From: Chlamydiota bacterium
GTDB taxonomy: Bacteria; Chlamydiota; Chlamydiia; Chlamydiales; JAAKFR01
Reading direction: 5' to 3'
NCBI GenBank assembly: GCA_021772465.1
Contig: JAJFLX010000003.1
Span: forward strand, 1-64,000
Length of the DNA stretch: 64,000 nt
Positions 27,384-38,187 of this stretch are shown piece after piece (the first letter of the stretch is position 1; each line of letters begins with the position of its first letter). Both the position numbers and the translations under genes were made by a program. The notes under the pieces are model-generated. The model was given only the letters and a program-made list of their open reading frames with translations. It was not told the DNA's origin and searched no databases.

Positions 27384-29504
27384 ATGAACCCGAGAGATAG
27401 TTTAGGCATCATGGATGCGCTGGAAAATCTCAATGCTCTAGTGGATGCCGATTCGCTTGCTGAGATCGAGGTGATCGAGGACGAACTCATCGTCTCGCAC
27501 AAGCCAGATGAAGAGGGGTCTGAGCGGGAGATCTACTGGGTCCCTGCTGGGGCAGATGACCGAACCCTACAAGCTATTCGCACCACTTTCAAAAGTGTGC
27601 ACGATTATCTCGAGACCTTCTTTGTCTCGATGCGTGAAAGAGGTGATGAGAAGCGACTCATCGAGGGGGTGAATACGATTATGGTGCTCGTTAGCGAGGC
27701 GACCAAGAAGCTCGAACGTTTTGATGGACTGTTCAAGGAGAAAGTCGTGACGATTCCTGAATACAAAGAGCTGCAGGATTTCTACAAAAATACGGTGATT
27801 CGAGAGTCTTACCAAGCCTTTGCTACGACACCCATTCCACAAGACAAACCGTCCGAGGAGCAAAAAAGCTGGGAGGCTGAGCATCTCGATCTTTTTGGTG
27901 AAGAGGAGCGTGTTATTGAAGAAACAGGTGTTCACATTCTCAATGATGTGGAGGTGATCAAACACGATCATCTCTATGATCTTTTTTTTCTCAAAAATGA
28001 GGCAGGGCACAATTTTTATACCTATGAGCTCGCCCGGAATATCAAACTCGCTTGTAATTTTGGCGAGTTTGCCAAGGGTTATTTAGGAGAGGATCCCCTG
28101 CTTCAGATCAAAAACTGGGAAGATAAAACCCTCCATCTCAAAGCTCAGAAAATCCTCGAAGTCTCCCATCGACAGATGGAGAGGTTTTATTCGGAAGCGA
28201 TGAAGTATAAAGGGCTCGAGCTTGCTATGAATTTACACAACGCTTTGATGGCGTTGATGCTCGCAGCAAATCCCCACAATTTGATTCGTCAATTTGCGTT
28301 AAAGGGAGCTCATCACTACTTCTATGATTTCGTCTATTTCTTGAGAGAAGTGGTGCACGATCGTGAATTTGAGAAGTTAGTGCTCTATGGCACTCCTTCT
28401 GGAAAACCGTTTTTTGAAGATGCGTATCGTCTCACCCATACTCTTTGCAATGCACTACACACCTTGCCTTCGGACGAGAAGGAGCTCGAAGCTGCTCTCG
28501 AAGAGCACTTGCAGATAGAAAAGCCCCCAAAAAAACTTTCAGAGTGGCTCTGTCAAGTCTATGACAAGTTGATCGAGGTGCTCGAAAAACATCCGAGTGG
28601 GCCTGTGTTTAAGGCTCTCGATAGAATTCTCGAAGAGCAGCCTCCACCTTTCGATCCCATGTTGCTCGGGAATTTTCCATCAGGGGAGTGGAAGCTTGGA
28701 GATGAAATTGAAGTACTTCGGATCCCATGCCCTACGACTCAAGAGTGGATTGGAGAGGCAAAAATTACTGAGGAGTTCAAAACCTTTCTGCGGGGACTTC
28801 CGCTAGATAAGCGCGTGCTTTTGTTCAATTTGCAAGATCGCACCTCCTGGCGCGAGCATGCTAGGGCGCATGCTATTGAGGAGCTTTCGAAACAAGCTGA
28901 GTTTGCAGAGCAGCTCACAGTCATCACTCTTGCAAAAGAATCGGAATTTTACTGGCAGGCAGGCCCCTACGGCTCGCTTGAGGAAACCACTGCCTTTGTG
29001 ACTCAATTCAAGGAGCACTTGGATGATCAAATGACAGGGTTTTGGTTCCCACGCAAAGTGAAACAAGAGCTCTTTCCCCACTTTGTGGACAAAGTGCTGA
29101 CGACAGTGCAGGAGCACTATTTTTTTCAAAAAGAGCGTTTGTCTCTCGAAGAGAGACTCGACTTTATTGAACTGGTCTTCGTACTGATCGAATTGAAGGT
29201 GATCGAATTGATTCAGCCCCATTATCTCTGCTTTATGTCGAAAGATGGTTTGGATGTCGCAGGCTCAAGCTCCGTTGCAGTGATGGCATTTTTAGCGCTG
29301 TGCCAGGGAGTAGATCTTGAAAGAAAGCAGGTAGAGAGGATCTTGTTTGGTCCCACTTTAATGCAGCGTGAGCGCCTCTTGCAACCCGAGCGGTTCGCAA
29401 GGCTCCAAGCCCTGCTTAAGAGGCTTGAAAACCGAGGTGAGTGTCACAGCGCATTTGCCCCACTTTTTAAAGAGGGGACACTTGAAAGAGAAGTTCAGCT
29501 GTAG
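27384..29504 (+). CDS. Large conserved hypothetical protein (position equivalent to chlamydial CT837)
   Basis: ~706 aa ORF with normal composition, between pheS and lptG/F blocks; no recognised domain. Confidence 0.7.
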   Translation: MNPRDSLGIMDALENLNALVDADSLAEIEVIEDELIVSHKPDEEGSEREIYWVPAGADDRTLQAIRTTFKSVHDYLETFFVSMRERGDEKRLIEGVNTIMVLVSEATKKLERFDGLFKEKVVTIPEYKELQDFYKNTVIRESYQAFATTPIPQDKPSEEQKSWEAEHLDLFGEEERVIEETGVHILNDVEVIKHDHLYDLFFLKNEAGHNFYTYELARNIKLACNFGEFAKGYLGEDPLLQIKNWEDKTLHLKAQKILEVSHRQMERFYSEAMKYKGLELAMNLHNALMALMLAANPHNLIRQFALKGAHHYFYDFVYFLREVVHDREFEKLVLYGTPSGKPFFEDAYRLTHTLCNALHTLPSDEKELEAALEEHLQIEKPPKKLSEWLCQVYDKLIEVLEKHPSGPVFKALDRILEEQPPPFDPMLLGNFPSGEWKLGDEIEVLRIPCPTTQEWIGEAKITEEFKTFLRGLPLDKRVLLFNLQDRTSWREHARAHAIEELSKQAEFAEQLTVITLAKESEFYWQAGPYGSLEETTAFVTQFKEHLDDQMTGFWFPRKVKQELFPHFVDKVLTTVQEHYFFQKERLSLEERLDFIELVFVLIELKVIELIQPHYLCFMSKDGLDVAGSSSVAVMAFLALCQGVDLERKQVERILFGPTLMQRERLLQPERFARLQALLKRLENRGECHSAFAPLFKEGTLEREVQL

Positions 29505-30985
29505 ATAGCGTTGTACTTACGGTGCAAGTACGAGAGGTAAGGGGCAGCTGAAGCGGGTTTGCCCGTTACCTTCTCAACGAGTTCCTCTGCTGAGAAGACG
29601 CGTCCGTGCTGATGGATCATCTGGTTGAGCCATTCCCGGATAAAGGTGAGTTCTCCCTTCTGAACGCGGCTCTCCCAGTCGGGGTAGGCCTCTTCAAACG
29701 CCTCAAAAAACTGGGAGGCGTACAGATTGCCGAGCGTATAAGAAGGGAAGTAACCGAAAGCACCAAATGACCAGTGGATATCTTGAAGACATCCCTCAGC
29801 ATCTGAGGGGGGAGTGATGCCGAGGAGCTCTTGCATGGTCTCATTCCATCTTGCGGGGATCTGGTCAACGGGTAATGAGCCAGAAATCAGGTCCCGCTCC
29901 ATCTCATAGCGGAGAATAACATGGAGAGAGTAGGTCACCTCATCGGCTTCGACGCGCGTGCAAGAGGGGATCACGCGGTTGATTGCTCTGTAGAAATCAT
30001 TGAGTGCGACCCCTTCTAGTTGAGGAAATCGTTTTTGCAGTTTGGGTAGAAAGTGGGACCAGAAGGGTTTCGATTGCCCAATCCGAGTCTCCCAAAATCT
30101 CGACTGACTTTCGTGAATGCCATAAGAGGCAGGCTCGCAGATCGGAGAGCCGTAGTATTCAGGTAGAAGTCCCATCTCATAGAGACTGTGCCCTGCCTCG
30201 TGGAGGACAGCCCCAATGCAATCAAAAAAAGAGCCTGCTGTGATGCGCGTCGTTATGCGGCTATCGGAGGGGTGAATTGCCATTGAAAAAGGGTGTGTCG
30301 AGAGATCGAGCCGACCTTTCGCGCTGTCGTGCCCCATGGCCTTTAAAAGCTCGTTTCCAAAATCGAGCTGCTCGTCGTGAGAAAAATCACCATAGAGAAA
30401 GTCATCTTTGATCTGCGGGGCACTTTGGATTTTCTTAAGCAAAGGAAGAAGTCCCTCTTTGAGCTCTTTAAAAAGAGGAGAGACTTTTGAGATCGTAAGC
30501 CCCGGCTCAAAGGTGTCGAGGAGTGCATCGTAGGGGTTGGCATCAAATCCAATGAAACTAGCTCGCTCTTTGCAAAGGGAGATGATGTTTTTCAAAGTAG
30601 GGGCAAAGTGAGCAAAATCGTTGTTTTTGCGGGCAGTAGCCCAAATGGAAATGCTTTCTGATGTGACTTTTGCAAACTTTTTGACAAATGGGGGAGGGAG
30701 CGCTAGTGCAAGTTTGTAGTCTCGCTTCCACTCCCTTAGAGCTGCTCGTTCATTGTCTGACAGTTCATGCTCTGCCTTTTCAAGACGAGCTAAGGCTTCT
30801 CCAAAGTTTGGGTGGGTTTTTCTCTGGTGTATTAACTCAGCCATCAGCTCGACTTGCTCAGCGCGCACGGTCGCCCCTTCAGGCGGCATGTAGGTCTCTT
30901 GATCCCATTCAAGAAGGCGGGAGATGCTTGTAAGAAGTTGGATCTTTTTCGAGAGCTCGAGGAGTATTTTAAAATCTTTGTGCAT
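29495..30985 (-). CDS. M32-family metallocarboxypeptidase (carboxypeptidase Taq)
   Basis: GAVLHEAGHSLYEMGLLPEYYGSPICEPASYGIHESQSRFWE. Confidence 0.95.
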   Translation of the reverse strand: MHKDFKILLELSKKIQLLTSISRLLEWDQETYMPPEGATVRAEQVELMAELIHQRKTHPNFGEALARLEKAEHELSDNERAALREWKRDYKLALALPPPFVKKFAKVTSESISIWATARKNNDFAHFAPTLKNIISLCKERASFIGFDANPYDALLDTFEPGLTISKVSPLFKELKEGLLPLLKKIQSAPQIKDDFLYGDFSHDEQLDFGNELLKAMGHDSAKGRLDLSTHPFSMAIHPSDSRITTRITAGSFFDCIGAVLHEAGHSLYEMGLLPEYYGSPICEPASYGIHESQSRFWETRIGQSKPFWSHFLPKLQKRFPQLEGVALNDFYRAINRVIPSCTRVEADEVTYSLHVILRYEMERDLISGSLPVDQIPARWNETMQELLGITPPSDAEGCLQDIHWSFGAFGYFPSYTLGNLYASQFFEAFEEAYPDWESRVQKGELTFIREWLNQMIHQHGRVFSAEELVEKVTGKPASAAPYLSYLHRKYNAIYS

Positions 30986-30993
30986 GAGAACTA

Positions 30994-32040
30994 CTATAGT
31001 TGAAAAACTCTTTTTGTGCGTGGGCCAATCCCGACAAGAAGTTCTCGAATGTCTATGTTTCCCCAGCTCACAACGCTCTCAGCTGTCAGTTTCTCATCGA
31101 ATAAGGTAACCGGATCGCCCACTTTTGCTTCGGGAATAAGGGTGAGGTCGACAAGGAAGAAATCCATGCATATCGCACCTACGATTGGAGCTCGCTTCCC
31201 ATGAATGTGGACATACCCCTTCTCTGCATAGCTTTTTGGATAGCCATCGTAGTAGCCAAAAGGGATAGCGCCAATGCGAAGGCTTTTTTGTCTCACAGCA
31301 TAACTGCAGTGGTACCCCACACTCTCTCCCTGTTTTGCCATTCGAATGGCAACGAGATGCGAGGTCAAAGTGAGTGCCGGTTTCAGTTGGGGTGAGCCAT
31401 ACCCGAGAAGGGGAAGACCTATACGGGCAAGGTTGCAAAAGGGGAGCGAAAAGCGCAAAGCAGCGGGGCCATTTGCAGCGTGGATCCAGCGGGGCTTCGG
31501 GTCAATTTGGTTTATGAGACTTTCAAAAAGCATGCTCTGTTTTTTTGACTCCGAGTCGAAATCAGGTGCATCCGCGCTGCTATAATGGGTTGAAATGCCT
31601 TCTAATACAAGACGGGGACTTTTTCGTATTCTCTCTAAAAGGGGCAGAGCATCCTCAAACCGGATGCCAAATCGGTTCATTCCCGTATCGACATGAAGAT
31701 GTACAGGGTAGGGGCTTCCGGCTGCCCTTTCGATGGCTTCGGCCTCTTCAAATGAGCTCACAGCTGGTGTAAGAGTATATTGGGTAGCAAGCTTCGCTTC
31801 AAAGGGAGGGACGCAGGTGACAAAGATCGGCTTTTCAATCCCCTGCTTTCTTAGGGCAACTCCCTCAGACACATGGGAAACGCCGAGCAGATCGGCGTCG
31901 AGATGCCGTGCGAGTTGCAGGGGGTCTGTTCCATACGCATTGGCTTTAATCATGGCCATGACCTGTGAGCGCTGCTTGAAAAAAGCAACATTGTGATTCA
32001 CTGCGGCGAGATTGATTTTTAGGGTGCTAGAGGCGTTCAT
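30994..32040 (-). CDS. alr: Alanine racemase
   Basis: VMAMIKANAYGTDPLQLARHL; HVDTGMNRFGIR; RIGLPLLGYGS; VGAICMDFFLVDLT. Confidence 0.93.
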   Translation of the reverse strand: MNASSTLKINLAAVNHNVAFFKQRSQVMAMIKANAYGTDPLQLARHLDADLLGVSHVSEGVALRKQGIEKPIFVTCVPPFEAKLATQYTLTPAVSSFEEAEAIERAAGSPYPVHLHVDTGMNRFGIRFEDALPLLERIRKSPRLVLEGISTHYSSADAPDFDSESKKQSMLFESLINQIDPKPRWIHAANGPAALRFSLPFCNLARIGLPLLGYGSPQLKPALTLTSHLVAIRMAKQGESVGYHCSYAVRQKSLRIGAIPFGYYDGYPKSYAEKGYVHIHGKRAPIVGAICMDFFLVDLTLIPEAKVGDPVTLFDEKLTAESVVSWGNIDIRELLVGIGPRTKRVFQL

Positions 32041-33088
32041 ATCTCCATCCTATAAAAGGTGTTACAATCAATAGAGGGGTGAGAAGTGCCCAGAGCGGCG
32101 CGACTACCTGATTTTTTGCCAAGATCACCCCGGCATTGAAGAGCGTAAAAAAGACGAGCAGCGCAGCGAGTGAGATGCAGTAGATCAAGTAGATGGGAAG
32201 CGAGCGACCGAATCGCACGCAGAGAGGAGCTGCGCCTAAAACGACAAGGATGGAGAGAAGAGGGATCGTCAACTTGTAGAGCGCAACTGTTGCAGTGGCT
32301 GCGTCATGGTCACTCATCTTGCTAGTGGCTAAATGGGTCTCTTTCCAGGGGAGATGCCTTGCGAGTTCCAAAATAGATTGAGCTTTTGGAGGGCGTATCG
32401 CATGTCCAAGAGTTTCGGTGCTAAGCAAAAGGTCTGGAAGCAGTTTTTCATCAGAATATGCCGCTTTGCTTATCCTTCCCCTCTCATCTCGTTTCAAGAT
32501 GGAGACCCCTTTTCCCAGAGGGAGGCCCCCCTCTTCAAAAGAGAGCCTTTTGATATGGTAAATGTGATCCAGGCTGCGCACCCAGTAGGTATCGACAAGC
32601 GTTTTCGCCTCAACATGGTGATAGAGAAGTTTCGATCCATCGGCTAGGGGAATAGCCCCTACTTCGATATCATGACTGCCTAATTTGAGGACTTTTTTTT
32701 CAAATTGATCAAAAGATTTGTAAAGATAGGGTTGGAGAAATTGAAAGTTGCAATAGAGAAGAGCGCTGCAAACAAACGCGACAAGCAAAAAAGGACGTAT
32801 CAGCCGTTTGAGGGAGAGCCCCGCTGAGAGGAGTGCAACGAGTTCATTTCTCGTATTGAGTGCTGAGAGCACTTTTATCAAGGCGATAGCAAGGGCAAAA
32901 GGAACTAAAAGCTCGGCCTGTTTGGAGAGCTGAAAGAGGTAGTAGCTCGTTATTTGCACAAACGTAAGGGCGCTAAAGGCCTTCGCCTGGGTCGAATAAT
33001 CGATTAGCATATAGACGAAATAGGAGGCACCGATCACAAGCACAAATACTTTGACAAGCTCGCGCACAAAATAGCGTTGCCAGATCAT
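32027..33088 (-). CDS. LptF/LptG-family (YjgP/YjgQ) permease
   Basis: NELVALLSAGLSLKRLIRPFLL and C-terminal TM region; tandem with next gene. Confidence 0.85.
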   Translation of the reverse strand: MIWQRYFVRELVKVFVLVIGASYFVYMLIDYSTQAKAFSALTFVQITSYYLFQLSKQAELLVPFALAIALIKVLSALNTRNELVALLSAGLSLKRLIRPFLLVAFVCSALLYCNFQFLQPYLYKSFDQFEKKVLKLGSHDIEVGAIPLADGSKLLYHHVEAKTLVDTYWVRSLDHIYHIKRLSFEEGGLPLGKGVSILKRDERGRISKAAYSDEKLLPDLLLSTETLGHAIRPPKAQSILELARHLPWKETHLATSKMSDHDAATATVALYKLTIPLLSILVVLGAAPLCVRFGRSLPIYLIYCISLAALLVFFTLFNAGVILAKNQVVAPLWALLTPLLIVTPFIGWRYERL

Positions 33089-34149
33089 TCAATCCCCCTA
33101 GATACTTTTTTGAGAGTATAAATTGATGCAGCAACAATCACTAACTGGGGGAGTAAAAAAAATGTTGCCGCTACTTTGATTAAGTGATCAAACTCTTTTC
33201 CAATGAAAAAAGCGACTAAAGTAGTGGCTGTCAAACAGAGGACCACTAGGACTCCGCGGATCCGCTTATTCCGCCCAATTTCGATGCCAAAAGCTACCCC
33301 CATCAATGTGAAGGTGAAAGCGGAGAGTCCAAGAGCACATCGGCGAACAAGTTCTGAGCGCGTTTTAATGAAGGCCCGTTTACTCGGGTCGAGTTGTTTG
33401 GCTCTTGTGCGCAAAAGGGATAGAGTCAAGTGGTCATTTGCTAGCTTCCACCCTTTCCCTCGTAAAAAATGGGCAAATTCAGGGGCCGAGGTAGAGAGGT
33501 CTTCCTCATTTTCAATGACGAGATGAGAGGAGTTCGAAATCAAAGAGACTCCCTGCCCTACAAGCTCTTCATCGCGGGTGCTTACCTGGCGAGCCAGGCA
33601 GAGGGCCAAATGATCCCCCCGTCCTACTGCGATGAGTAGATCTTGCACCGCGCGTCCACTTTTGATGGAGTCCATCTGCACATAGGCTCCCTTTAAGGCA
33701 GCAATTTTGGCGCTCTGGAGTAGGATAAGTGGATTTTTGCTTGTCATCTCATAGAGCATCTGCCTGGTAGCTAGGTGAGCGCTCGTGGCAAGCTCAGAGG
33801 TAATATAGAAGGTTCCTAGTGAAAAAAAGGCGCTGGCGACTAAAATAGGAGCCACGATTTGACGAAGGCGCATCCCTGAAGTCCGAAGAGCAATCATCTC
33901 CCTTGTACGCGAGAGATGTTGAAAAAGAATCATCGCTGAGATGAGGCAGGAGAGGGGGATAGCAATTGGCAGAATGTAGGGGATTTGGAATAGGATAAAT
34001 CGGGTCAAATAAGAGCCGCTTGTTCCAAGCGCGGCAAAGTGGGCGATCTCTTCCATACGGCTCACAACAAGAAGGGCCACAAAAGAAAATACGCAGAGCG
34101 ACAAGACTTTAAGATAATTTTTGAGCAAGTAACGCCCAATGATTGGCAT
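33085..34149 (-). CDS. LptF/LptG-family (YjgP/YjgQ) permease
   Basis: MPIIGRYLLKNYLKVL...REMIALRTSGMRLRQIVAPIL. Confidence 0.87.
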   Translation of the reverse strand: MPIIGRYLLKNYLKVLSLCVFSFVALLVVSRMEEIAHFAALGTSGSYLTRFILFQIPYILPIAIPLSCLISAMILFQHLSRTREMIALRTSGMRLRQIVAPILVASAFFSLGTFYITSELATSAHLATRQMLYEMTSKNPLILLQSAKIAALKGAYVQMDSIKSGRAVQDLLIAVGRGDHLALCLARQVSTRDEELVGQGVSLISNSSHLVIENEEDLSTSAPEFAHFLRGKGWKLANDHLTLSLLRTRAKQLDPSKRAFIKTRSELVRRCALGLSAFTFTLMGVAFGIEIGRNKRIRGVLVVLCLTATTLVAFFIGKEFDHLIKVAATFFLLPQLVIVAASIYTLKKVSRGIE

Positions 34150-35092
34150 AAGAAGGCTCCCAAAAAGAAGAAAGTGTAACAAATTGGAAACTAAAATCAT
34201 CGATTTTCTTGAGAGGCATTGTGAAAAGGAGAAAACCTTCTTACTCGCTCTCAGTGGAGGTCCCGACTCGATCGCACTTTTCCATCTTCTTCGAGGGGTA
34301 GATTTCTCTTTTGAAGTCGCTCATATCGATCACAGCTGGCGCCCTGAAAGTTCTAAAGAGGCGGAAACCCTCCAAGCGCTCTGCTTAAAATATCACCTCA
34401 CTTTTCACCTCCATACCCTCGCTCCACCTGAGGGGGGGAATCTCGAAGATAAAGCTAGGGGTGAGAGACTTGCCTTTTTTCGCAGGCTCTGCAAGCAAAG
34501 AGAGCTTAGGGGGGTCTTTCTTGCTCATCATGCCGACGATCAAGCCGAGACGGTTTTGAAACGTGTGCTCGAAGGAGCCTCTCTTCCCAAACTTCGTGGG
34601 TTGGCGCCGGTGAAAGAAGTGCAAGGGCTTGCCCTCCACCGTCCTTTGCTCACGACACGCAAAAAAGAGTTGCTGGAGTGGTTAGAAAAGCGAGGGTATC
34701 ACTATTTTGAAGATGGTACCAATCGAGACCCTCGATTTCTCAGAGGGCGACTCAGGCATGAGATACTTCCCTCTCTTTCTAAGCAATTTGGAAAGCAAGT
34801 GAGTACGAGTTTGTGTCGGCTGGGCGAGGCAGCCTCGGAGCTTGCTGAGTTCCTTGAAGTCACCTTAGAAAAATATCGAAATTGTGAGGGGGGGGATCTT
34901 TCGCAGGAATTTCCCTTTTTAGCCAAAATGGTGATCCGAGATGCCTTTCAGAGAAATCAAATCGCCCTCCCACAATCGGTTCTTGAAACCATCTGGTGGC
35001 ATCTTCAAAAAAGAGGACCGCGAAAAACTTTGAAAGTAGGTCAATCTATTGTAGAGATTACACACGGAAGTTTTAAAATAAATAAAACATAA
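34139..35092 (+). CDS. tilS: tRNA(Ile)-lysidine synthase
   Basis: FLLALSGGPDSIALFHLL; AHIDHSWRPESSKEAE; LAHHADDQAETVLKRVLEGA; exact start uncertain. Confidence 0.93.
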   Translation: MIGIRRLPKRRKCNKLETKIIDFLERHCEKEKTFLLALSGGPDSIALFHLLRGVDFSFEVAHIDHSWRPESSKEAETLQALCLKYHLTFHLHTLAPPEGGNLEDKARGERLAFFRRLCKQRELRGVFLAHHADDQAETVLKRVLEGASLPKLRGLAPVKEVQGLALHRPLLTTRKKELLEWLEKRGYHYFEDGTNRDPRFLRGRLRHEILPSLSKQFGKQVSTSLCRLGEAASELAEFLEVTLEKYRNCEGGDLSQEFPFLAKMVIRDAFQRNQIALPQSVLETIWWHLQKRGPRKTLKVGQSIVEITHGSFKINKT

Positions 35093-35399
35093 AGAGAAGG
35101 TGGGTGGGTGTTATCTGATTCGGAACAGACCCTCTTCTTTTTCTCACCTAATGTAAACAAAGAAGTTGCACTTCCGGGTTGATATCCAAATCGAGAATGA
35201 GGTATCATCCGCTAGGTGTATTGGAGTCATTAAGTCGTTTAATTTTAGGGTAGTTGTTTGTTTACTACAAAAAAGTTATCGAGTTTGAAAATCCAACATG
35301 CTGTATTAAAGATGCTTCTATTTTATTTTAAAAAATAGTGATTAAATAATTAGTTGCAGTCTATAATAACGATAGAAGTTTAATTATGAAGTTAATGGT

Positions 35400-38144
35400 A
35401 TGAACAGAGAAAACAATCCCCCTCCCACCCAGCCCAAGAAGAACTTTCCCACCACTTTTTTTCTTTTTCTTCTAGCTGTTATTTTGATCGTGATTACGAT
35501 GCAGAATTTCATGACTACCAAGCGGGCCAAGATTGGCTTTAGTCATCAAGTCGAACATCTGGTCAACTTACAATTGATCGTCCCTGAAGACAACCGTAAG
35601 GTCTCATTAAAAGACAATTTGGTCACATTCAGTGGGAAATTTCGTGATCAAGTCACCGAAGAGGGGAAGCAGAGGTACCGTTTTCTCGAGCTTCTTGAAA
35701 ATAACCACGATTTGTCGAGTGAAAGAGAAGAGACTCTAGCCGAGCTCGATGTGTTAAGACTAAATATTTATGAGGCTGCCCGCTGGTTTTTAGCCATTAG
35801 TGGTGAACCTGTCTCTGCATCGGGGTACCGCGTCGTTGCGGAGAGCTACGATCAACCCGATCGTCAAAATTCCATCGTCGTTTATGAACCGACAGCTCCT
35901 GAGCGAGTCAATCTGCGGGAAACAGAACGGCAGCTCACCCAACTTCGAGGGGGAACAGACTCTGCAAAACTTGCTGAATTTGAAGCTAACCTTGCCGTTT
36001 TGATCAGCAACTTCCGCTCTCCTCTCCTCGGGATTGGCGCTGAGTCGATGAAGCAAGAGTTGAAGACGATGGCAAAAGATGTAAATGGAGCCATCAACTC
36101 TGGGGGGCCACTCTCTTCGAAGCTGGCACTTTATGAAGAATCGATCGGCAAGCTTAAGGGGATTGTAGCTGAGCTCAATCAGCCTGTTGAGGAGATTCGA
36201 CTCAGCCAGCTCCGCACAGTGCGGCAATACCGCTCTGAGCTCTCTCAATTCACAACTTTGGCTCAAGAGTACGAGCAAAATCAGGCGCAACTGGAAAAAG
36301 CGCGTGGGTCTGTCTCGCAAGTAATCTGGTTTTTCAATGACAAAGAGCTCTCAACCCGGGCATTGGAGAGACAAGATCCTGAAGCGTATAGTCATTGGTT
36401 TGCCAACTCCAAAGAAGAGTGGAAGGACTTCTCCATTAATAAAGGCCTTCCCTTTAAAGCTCCTGATCAGCCCAGGAATCTCGTGCTCGAGAAGAAATTT
36501 AAAAGTGAAGAGCCTGCCCCTAACTACTTTAGCTATCTCTTGACGATCCTGCCTATTGTCTTGATCGTTCTTCTTCTTTACTTCGTTTTCTCTAGGCAGA
36601 TGAAGGGCATGGGTGGGGGAGGAGCGATGAATTTCGGGAAGTCTCCTGCGAAAATGCTCATTAAGGGACAGAATAAGGTAACTTTCAAAGATGTCGCGGG
36701 TATTGATGAGGCAAAAGAAGAACTCGTCGAAATCGTCGAATTTTTGAAAAACCCGACAAAGTTCACAACTCTTGGAGGGCGTATTCCAAAAGGGGTTCTC
36801 TTGATTGGCGCCCCAGGAACGGGCAAAACCCTTGTCGCCAAAGCCGTAGCTGGAGAAGCAGATCGTCCCTTTTTCTCGATCGCTGGTTCAGACTTTGTTG
36901 AAATGTTTGTCGGAGTCGGCGCAAGCCGCATCCGAGATATGTTTGAGCAAGCAAAGAAGAATTCGCCGTGTATCATTTTCATCGATGAGATCGACGCAGT
37001 AGGTCGTCACCGGGGCGCTGGAATTGGAGGCGGACACGACGAAAGAGAACAAACGCTCAACCAACTTCTGGTAGAAATGGATGGATTCGACACCAATGAA
37101 GGGGTTATTTTGATGGCCGCTACCAATCGTCCTGATGTACTCGATAAGGCCCTGCTCCGTCCAGGCCGTTTTGACCGGCGAGTGGTGATTGGATTGCCTG
37201 ATATCAAAGGGCGCTACGAGATATTGAAAGTGCATGCACGGAAAATTAAGATCGACCCCTCAGTCGATCTTATGAGTATTGCTAAGAGCACTCCAGGGGC
37301 TGCGGGCGCTGATCTGGAGAACCTTCTCAATGAGGCAGCTCTTTTAGCCGCTAAAAATAGCCGTACAGCGGTGACAGGTGTTGAGGTTGCTGAAGCGCGC
37401 GATAAGGTTTTATATGGAAAAGAGCGGCGCAGTCTCGAACTCGATGAAAACGAGCGAAAAACGACTGCCTATCATGAGTCGGGTCATGCGGTTGTAAGTC
37501 TACTTGTAGAGCACTCCGATCCTGTGGATAAAGTGACAATAATACCTCGAGGTCTCTCCCTGGGTGCGACCCATTTTCTCCCCGAAAAAAATCGCGTGAG
37601 CTACTGGAAAAAAGAGATCCACGATCAGCTTGCCGTTTTGATGGGGGGACGTGTGGCAGAGGAAATTTTCCTCGGAGACATCTCAAGTGGTGCTCAGCAA
37701 GACATCTCTCAAGCGACTCGTTTAGCCCGCAGCATGGTCTGCGAGTGGGGAATGAGTGATGCTCTTGGAAAAGTGGCCTATGATGAGAGAAGTGAAGGGA
37801 TGGGAGGATATGGTATGCCCTCACCCGAGAAAAGCTATTCCGACGAGACTGCCAAAGCAATTGATGCTGAGGTGAAACAGATTCTCGATACTGCCTATCA
37901 GCAAGCGACCGATCTGATCCTAGAAAATCGCGACAAGGTCGAGCTCATGACTGAACTTCTGATTGAATTCGAGAGCCTCGATGCCCAAGATGTGAAAGAT
38001 ATTATCAGTGGAGATTGGGACTCTGACAAAAAGCGGAAAAAGATGGAGGATCAACAGCGGCTCTTTAAGAGAAAGCCTGAGACTCCACCTCCTCTGCCGT
38101 CTGATGTCAATGCTTCAGATGATCTTGGTCTGAATCCAACATAG
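35400..38144 (+). CDS. ftsH: ATP-dependent zinc metalloprotease FtsH
   Basis: [64 protein letters not shown]. Confidence 0.98.
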   Translation: MNRENNPPPTQPKKNFPTTFFLFLLAVILIVITMQNFMTTKRAKIGFSHQVEHLVNLQLIVPEDNRKVSLKDNLVTFSGKFRDQVTEEGKQRYRFLELLENNHDLSSEREETLAELDVLRLNIYEAARWFLAISGEPVSASGYRVVAESYDQPDRQNSIVVYEPTAPERVNLRETERQLTQLRGGTDSAKLAEFEANLAVLISNFRSPLLGIGAESMKQELKTMAKDVNGAINSGGPLSSKLALYEESIGKLKGIVAELNQPVEEIRLSQLRTVRQYRSELSQFTTLAQEYEQNQAQLEKARGSVSQVIWFFNDKELSTRALERQDPEAYSHWFANSKEEWKDFSINKGLPFKAPDQPRNLVLEKKFKSEEPAPNYFSYLLTILPIVLIVLLLYFVFSRQMKGMGGGGAMNFGKSPAKMLIKGQNKVTFKDVAGIDEAKEELVEIVEFLKNPTKFTTLGGRIPKGVLLIGAPGTGKTLVAKAVAGEADRPFFSIAGSDFVEMFVGVGASRIRDMFEQAKKNSPCIIFIDEIDAVGRHRGAGIGGGHDEREQTLNQLLVEMDGFDTNEGVILMAATNRPDVLDKALLRPGRFDRRVVIGLPDIKGRYEILKVHARKIKIDPSVDLMSIAKSTPGAAGADLENLLNEAALLAAKNSRTAVTGVEVAEARDKVLYGKERRSLELDENERKTTAYHESGHAVVSLLVEHSDPVDKVTIIPRGLSLGATHFLPEKNRVSYWKKEIHDQLAVLMGGRVAEEIFLGDISSGAQQDISQATRLARSMVCEWGMSDALGKVAYDERSEGMGGYGMPSPEKSYSDETAKAIDAEVKQILDTAYQQATDLILENRDKVELMTELLIEFESLDAQDVKDIISGDWDSDKKRKKMEDQQRLFKRKPETPPPLPSDVNASDDLGLNPT

Positions 38145-38158
38145 AAAGAGATAAGCTG

Positions 38159-38182
38159 GCCACCCTCTCTTAAGAGGGTGGC
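38159..38182. terminator. Bidirectional hairpin between convergent ftsH and pnp
   Basis: GCCACCCTC-tcttaa-GAGGGTGGC, 9-bp perfect stem between the two stop codons. Confidence 0.6.
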
Positions 38183-38187
38183 ACCGA

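Noticed and set aside
35790-36320. 176-aa minus-strand ORF antisense to ftsH
   Set aside because: Fully inside ftsH on the opposite strand; Arg/Leu-rich composition typical of antisense ORFs
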